NCBI GenBank assembly: GCA_008080615.1
Contig: VIKJ01000031.1
Location: 1 to 9,150, forward strand
Length of the DNA: 9,150 nt
Direction: 5' to 3'
From: Chitinophagaceae bacterium
GTDB lineage: Bacteria > Bacteroidota > Bacteroidia > Chitinophagales > Chitinophagaceae
Program-made: the position numbers and the translations under genes
The notes under the pieces: model-generated
The model's database searches: none
Seen by the model: only the letters and a program-made list of their open reading frames with translations
What the model was told of the DNA's origin: nothing
Shown here: positions 6,361-9,150 of the stretch, piece after piece
How the letters are laid out: the number at the start of each line of letters is the position of its first letter
Numbering within the stretch: position 1 is the stretch's first letter

Positions 6361-7303
6361 AAGTTGGTTTTGGTAGAATAAGGGAAATGGATGTGCCTTC
6401 TCCTAGTTCGCTTTCTACAATTAATTTTCCATTATTAACTGCTGCAAATTCTGAGCAAATCAATAATCCCAAGCCCGTACCTTTTTCTTTTTGTGTACCA
6501 GGTGTAGTAAAATGGGTTTTTAAATTAAAAAGTTTGCTAACCTGCTCTTTCGACATGCCTATTCCATTATCAGTAATTGTAATTACAATAGTTGTATCTG
6601 TTTTTGTTGCAAGTACTTCTATCAAGCCATTTTCTCGGGTGAATTTGATGGCATTCAGCAATAAATTGCGAATAATGATATCAATTTGTTGTTTATCTGC
6701 TAAAACCTTAAAATCTCCTCTTTTGCTCGAGACTAGTTGTATTGATTTTTGTTCTGCCAAAGCCTGTAAAAGCATGCAATTTTGTTCAATAACTTCAGTT
6801 ATTTCAAATTCAATGAATGTAGGCTTAGTATCTCCTTTCATTTGTGATCTAGCCCAAATAAGTAAATTGTCTAATGTAAAGTTGAGTGTACTTAGTTGTT
6901 TTCCAAGCCCTTTTTTAATCGTATTGAATAAATCCTTATCTATATTTTGCTGATCTAATAGTGATAAGACGGATGTTAATGCAGCAATGGGAGATCTTAG
7001 ATCGTGAGAAATTATAGAGAATATTTTATCTTTTAAAAAGGAGGATTCTTCTAGTTTTTGTTTTTGCTCTGTAAGTAGTTGGTTGTTTTCTTTAATGAAT
7101 TTATTTTTTCTCCAAATAATAACCAACATCACTGCAATCACTAAAATAGTTATTAAGAAAGAGATATTAAGATAGGTTTGAAAAGCCAATTCTTTTTTTT
7201 CGGTGTCTAATGCCAAAGCATCTTGGGCATGCACATTAGTAGATATTAGCAATAAGTATACTCCAGTCAAGTACAGATAATATTGTTTTTTATTTTGTAC
7301 CAT
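6353..7303 (-). CDS. small membrane sensor histidine kinase
   Basis: This is a two-component kinase of 316 residues from the ATG at 7303. A longer open frame begins with TTG at 7339, but its extra 12 residues precede an evident signal sequence, so the ATG is preferred. A signal peptide or first membrane segment (8-26, ending VHA before Gln27) is followed by only about 17 exported residues. Then come a membrane helix (44-64) and a short coiled coil (68-90). The HisKA domain carries phospho-acceptor His100 in FSIISHDLRSP. The ATPase domain follows, with N-box Asn217 (RNLLLNAIKFT), DNGIGM (245-250) and GTGLGL (275-280). All catalytic motifs look intact. There is almost no sensory domain; similar Bacteroidota kinases often have TPR repeats before the membrane helix, and these are absent here. 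No response regulator is in the window. The SUI1 gene overlaps its end; nadC lies 70 bases upstream, so it may be in the nadC transcript. Confidence 0.92.
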   Translation of the reverse strand: MVQNKKQYYLYLTGVYLLLISTNVHAQDALALDTEKKELAFQTYLNISFLITILVIAVMLVIIWRKNKFIKENNQLLTEQKQKLEESSFLKDKIFSIISHDLRSPIAALTSVLSLLDQQNIDKDLFNTIKKGLGKQLSTLNFTLDNLLIWARSQMKGDTKPTFIEFEITEVIEQNCMLLQALAEQKSIQLVSSKRGDFKVLADKQQIDIIIRNLLLNAIKFTRENGLIEVLATKTDTTIVITITDNGIGMSKEQVSKLFNLKTHFTTPGTQKEKGTGLGLLICSEFAAVNNGKLIVESELGEGTSISLILPKPTYE

Positions 7304-7373
7304 AACATAGTTAAGCGTAATAAATATACAAAAAATCAATTGTATAGAAGTAGCTAAACCAAATTGGTTGATT

Positions 7374-8231
7374 CTATAGTAAAACTGCTTTCAGGCTTAA
7401 ATCAACACTTTTGGCTTGGTGAATCAGCCCGCCTACACTTACATAATCAACCCCAGTTGAAGCATAGGAAACAATATTTTCTAAATGGATACCTCCACTA
7501 GCTTCTGTTTCAAATTGCTTATTAATTATAGCCAACGCAGTAGCAATTTCTTTGGGTGTGAAATTGTCTAACATGATTCTAAAAATCTTACCCTTAGCAT
7601 GCTCACAAACCAATGCAACATCTTCAATACTTCGGGTTTCTACTTCAATTTTTAATGGTTGGGGCAATTGAGTAGAAAAAGCATAAGCTTTATTGATTGC
7701 CTGTATAATTCCTCCACAATAGTCTATATGATTGTCTTTTAGCATAATCATATCATATAAACCAAAACGATGATTAATACCTCCACCAATTCGTACGGCT
7801 TCTTTTTCGAGCAATCTAAAATTGGGCGTTGTTTTTCTTGTATCTAACAGCTGGGTATGATATCCTGCTAGTTTTTCGGTAAAAGTTTTGGTTAAAGTGG
7901 CAATTCCACTCATCCGTTGCATACAATTTAAAACCAGTCTTTCTCCCTTTAGAATAGTATGCACACTTGCTTCTATTTCAAAAGCATTTTCTCCAGGAAG
8001 CATACTGTCTCCATCTTTTTTAAATGGATGGAAAATAGATTTGGGTTCTAATTGTTTAAAAATTTTTTCGGCAATTGCAAGGCCTGCTAATATGCCAGCT
8101 TCTTTGATTTTTAAAACTGCTTTGCCTTTTTGGGTGGCTGGAATACAACTAAGTGTACTATAATCTCCTGGTCCTACATCTTCTTGAATGGCAGCTTCAA
8201 CCAGTTTATGAAGGGATTCATTAAAATTCAT
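7374..8231 (-). CDS. nadC: nicotinate-nucleotide pyrophosphorylase (carboxylating), quinolinate phosphoribosyltransferase
   Basis: NadC converts quinolinate and PRPP to nicotinate mononucleotide, CO2 and pyrophosphate, the step where de novo NAD+ synthesis enters the common pathway. The 285-residue length is normal. The N-terminal domain (about 1-105) contains EDVGPGDYST (17-26). The barrel domain contains ERLVLNCMQRMSGIAT (97-112), DTRKTTP (130-136), GGGINHR (149-155), LYDMIMLKDNH (158-168) and EASGGI (243-248), which match the substrate- and phosphate-binding residues of the family. Start choice: the frame can be opened one codon earlier at a TTG (8234), but the ATG at 8231 overlaps the stop of the DUF4783 gene as TGATG. 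That is a typical coupled junction, so it is preferred. nadA and nadB are not in the window. Confidence 0.96.
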   Translation of the reverse strand: MNFNESLHKLVEAAIQEDVGPGDYSTLSCIPATQKGKAVLKIKEAGILAGLAIAEKIFKQLEPKSIFHPFKKDGDSMLPGENAFEIEASVHTILKGERLVLNCMQRMSGIATLTKTFTEKLAGYHTQLLDTRKTTPNFRLLEKEAVRIGGGINHRFGLYDMIMLKDNHIDYCGGIIQAINKAYAFSTQLPQPLKIEVETRSIEDVALVCEHAKGKIFRIMLDNFTPKEIATALAIINKQFETEASGGIHLENIVSYASTGVDYVSVGGLIHQAKSVDLSLKAVLL

Positions 8232-8626
8232 CAACTTATGCGTAAGGTTATAATTTGCATTTTTGCAGCTTTCTGCTTCATTTGAATGGTTATATTATAA
8301 CTTTTTCCATTTGTTGATAGTTTTCCTACTAAATAGGCCAATGTGCCTTTGCCGCCCTCAGATACTTTATCAAAACCTTTAATGCCATTTTCAGCAAAAA
8401 ATGCCTTTAATGCAATTGCAGCCTGATTTTTGCTCATATTTTTTACTTCATCCTTTTCTAACAGTTTCAGATCTACAAAATCATCAAAATGTTTAGCTAT
8501 TTCTTCTACATTAGCCGTTTTAAAAGATTGTACTATCGCATCGGTTTCAGATTGAGCTATAGCCGAAAAACTCAAACCTAAAAGCAGGATGGATAAAAAG
8601 ATTCTTTGCATAATAAAAGTTTTCAT
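8231..8626 (-). CDS. small exported DUF4783-like protein
   Basis: This is a predicted periplasmic or secreted protein of 131 residues with a signal peptide (1-24, hydrophobic core IFLSILLLGLSFSAIA before Gln25). The mature part (FKTANVEEIAKHFDDFVDLKL, then a lysine-rich beta-rich half ending MQIITLRIS) resembles DUF4783, a Bacteroidota family with a probable NTF2-like fold. No catalytic motif is visible and the function is unknown. The frame also opens at an ATG at 8647, giving seven extra residues. The start at 8626 gives a standard signal peptide, and 8647 would lie right beside a candidate -7 box at 8657-8650. A third ATG at 8611 is also possible. Its stop codon overlaps the nadC start by one base (TGATG), so the two are very likely cotranscribed and coupled. 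Confidence 0.75.
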   Translation of the reverse strand: MKTFIMQRIFLSILLLGLSFSAIAQSETDAIVQSFKTANVEEIAKHFDDFVDLKLLEKDEVKNMSKNQAAIALKAFFAENGIKGFDKVSEGGKGTLAYLVGKLSTNGKSYNITIQMKQKAAKMQIITLRIS

Positions 8627-8649
8627 TTGAATACTTGCGAAAAACATGC

Positions 8650-8676
8650 CAAATTTGACTAAAACCAGTTATTCAA
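8650..8676 (-). promoter_or_regulatory. candidate promoter of the DUF4783-nadC operon
   Basis: On the minus strand a TTG (8676-8674) is followed after 16 bases by CAAATTTG (8657-8650), a loose match to the Bacteroidota TTG / TAnnTTTG promoter. The -7-like octamer is a perfect palindrome. It lies 23 bases before the preferred ATG at 8626. The same 99-base gap must also hold the gpmI promoter on the + strand; TTG at 8655-8657 with TACGGTTA at 8683-8690 is a poor candidate for it. Confidence 0.3.
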
Positions 8677-8725
8677 TAAAACTACGGTTAAATCATTCAT
8701 TTTTAACAGAATACCACACAAACCT

Positions 8726-9150
8726 ATGAGTAAAAAAGCAATATTAATCATTATGGACGGATGGGGTCTAGGGCAGGTTCAAACTGCTGATGCCATTCAA
8801 CAAGCCAATGTTCCATTTGTAAGTTCTTTATATGAAGCTTATCCCAATACTACGCTCATCACTTGCGGTGAAGCAGTAGGATTGCCCGAGGGGCAAATGG
8901 GCAATAGTGAAGTAGGGCATTTGAATTTAGGTGCAGGAAGAATTGTATACCAAGAATTGCAGCGAATCAATGTGGCTATTAAAACAGGGGAATTTGCAGC
9001 CAATCCGCAATTATTGAATGCCATTCACTTTGCTAAAAAGCATCACAAAAAATTGCATTTGTTGGGCTTAGTAAGTGACGGGGGGGTTCATTCTCATACT
9101 AATCATTTAAAAGCCATATTTTCTTTATGCAAGACCGAAGGATTAACCGA
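8726..9150 (+). CDS. gpmI: 2,3-bisphosphoglycerate-independent phosphoglycerate mutase (3' partial)
   Basis: This glycolytic and gluconeogenic enzyme interconverts 3- and 2-phosphoglycerate using two metal ions and a phosphoserine intermediate. Only the first 141 residues of a protein normally near 510 are present; the right edge cuts it. Visible signatures are MDGWG with metal-binding Asp11, EGQMGNSEVGHLNLGAGR with catalytic Ser61 (55-72), and the substrate-binding SDGGVHSH (117-124, His122). The start ATG at 8726 directly precedes the alkaline-phosphatase-fold strand KKAILIIMDGWG. It is preceded by an A/C-rich leader (ACAAACCT) without a Shine-Dalgarno, as is usual in this phylum. It is transcribed divergently from the DUF4783-nadC operon. 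Confidence 0.96.
   Translation, partial: MSKKAILIIMDGWGLGQVQTADAIQQANVPFVSSLYEAYPNTTLITCGEAVGLPEGQMGNSEVGHLNLGAGRIVYQELQRINVAIKTGEFAANPQLLNAIHFAKKHHKKLHLLGLVSDGGVHSHTNHLKAIFSLCKTEGLT

Noticed and set aside
6387..6953. Open frame of 188 codons on the + strand
   Set aside because: It is antisense to the histidine kinase, whose catalytic motifs are all intact; it is a compositional shadow.
7304..7339. TTG-initiated 12-residue extension of the histidine kinase
   Set aside because: The extension lies ahead of a good signal sequence, and an ATG exists at 7303; a rare start codon is not needed.
8839..9024. Minus-strand frame of 61 codons near the right edge
   Set aside because: It is antisense to the conserved GpmI start region containing the catalytic serine motif.

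Overview
The window looks like an ordinary chromosomal segment of a low-GC (about 38 %) Bacteroidota. Chitinophagaceae or a close relative is my best guess, from overall protein flavour. Supporting signs are the almost complete absence of Shine-Dalgarno sequences, the TAnnTTTG-like -7 boxes, the DUF4783 protein beside nadC, the long secreted HEXXHXXGXXH metalloprotease typical of the phylum, and the lysine/alanine/proline-rich histone-like protein. I see no phage, transposase, CRISPR array, tRNA or rRNA.

Layout. On the + strand, the left edge cuts an isocitrate dehydrogenase of the long form with a C-terminal extension (to 895). After 52 bases comes the dihydrolipoamide acetyltransferase (E2) of the pyruvate dehydrogenase complex (948-2624). 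E2 converges on a minus-strand block, and the gap between them (2625-2789) is filled by an elaborate nested inverted repeat that probably acts as a bidirectional terminator. Read in transcription order (right to left), the minus block is: a DUF4783-type exported protein, nadC, a small membrane histidine kinase, a SUI1/eIF1-like factor, a histone H1-like protein, and the secreted zinc metalloprotease. At the right edge, on the + strand and divergent from the DUF4783 gene, begins a phosphoglycerate mutase (gpmI), cut at 9150.

How the genes fit together. IDH, E2 and GpmI are central carbon enzymes (TCA cycle, pyruvate to acetyl-CoA, lower glycolysis). NadC makes nicotinate mononucleotide for NAD+. 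The IDH carries the residue triad associated with NAD+ rather than NADP+ use. DUF4783 and nadC join by a TGATG stop/start overlap, and the kinase and SUI1 genes overlap by 8 bases, so each pair is probably translationally coupled. The histone-like gene is followed by a clear intrinsic terminator that separates it from the metalloprotease.

No stretch longer than 300 bases lacks a gene. Two ATG starts were preferred over longer frames that open with TTG (nadC at 8231, kinase at 7303), and an internal ATG was preferred for the DUF4783 protein (8626). I found no convincing undescribed multi-gene system. The points most worth a second look are the nested palindrome at 2639-2754, the NAD-type IDH, the near-identical DNA of the two lipoyl domains, and the 75-bp repeats in the histone-like gene.
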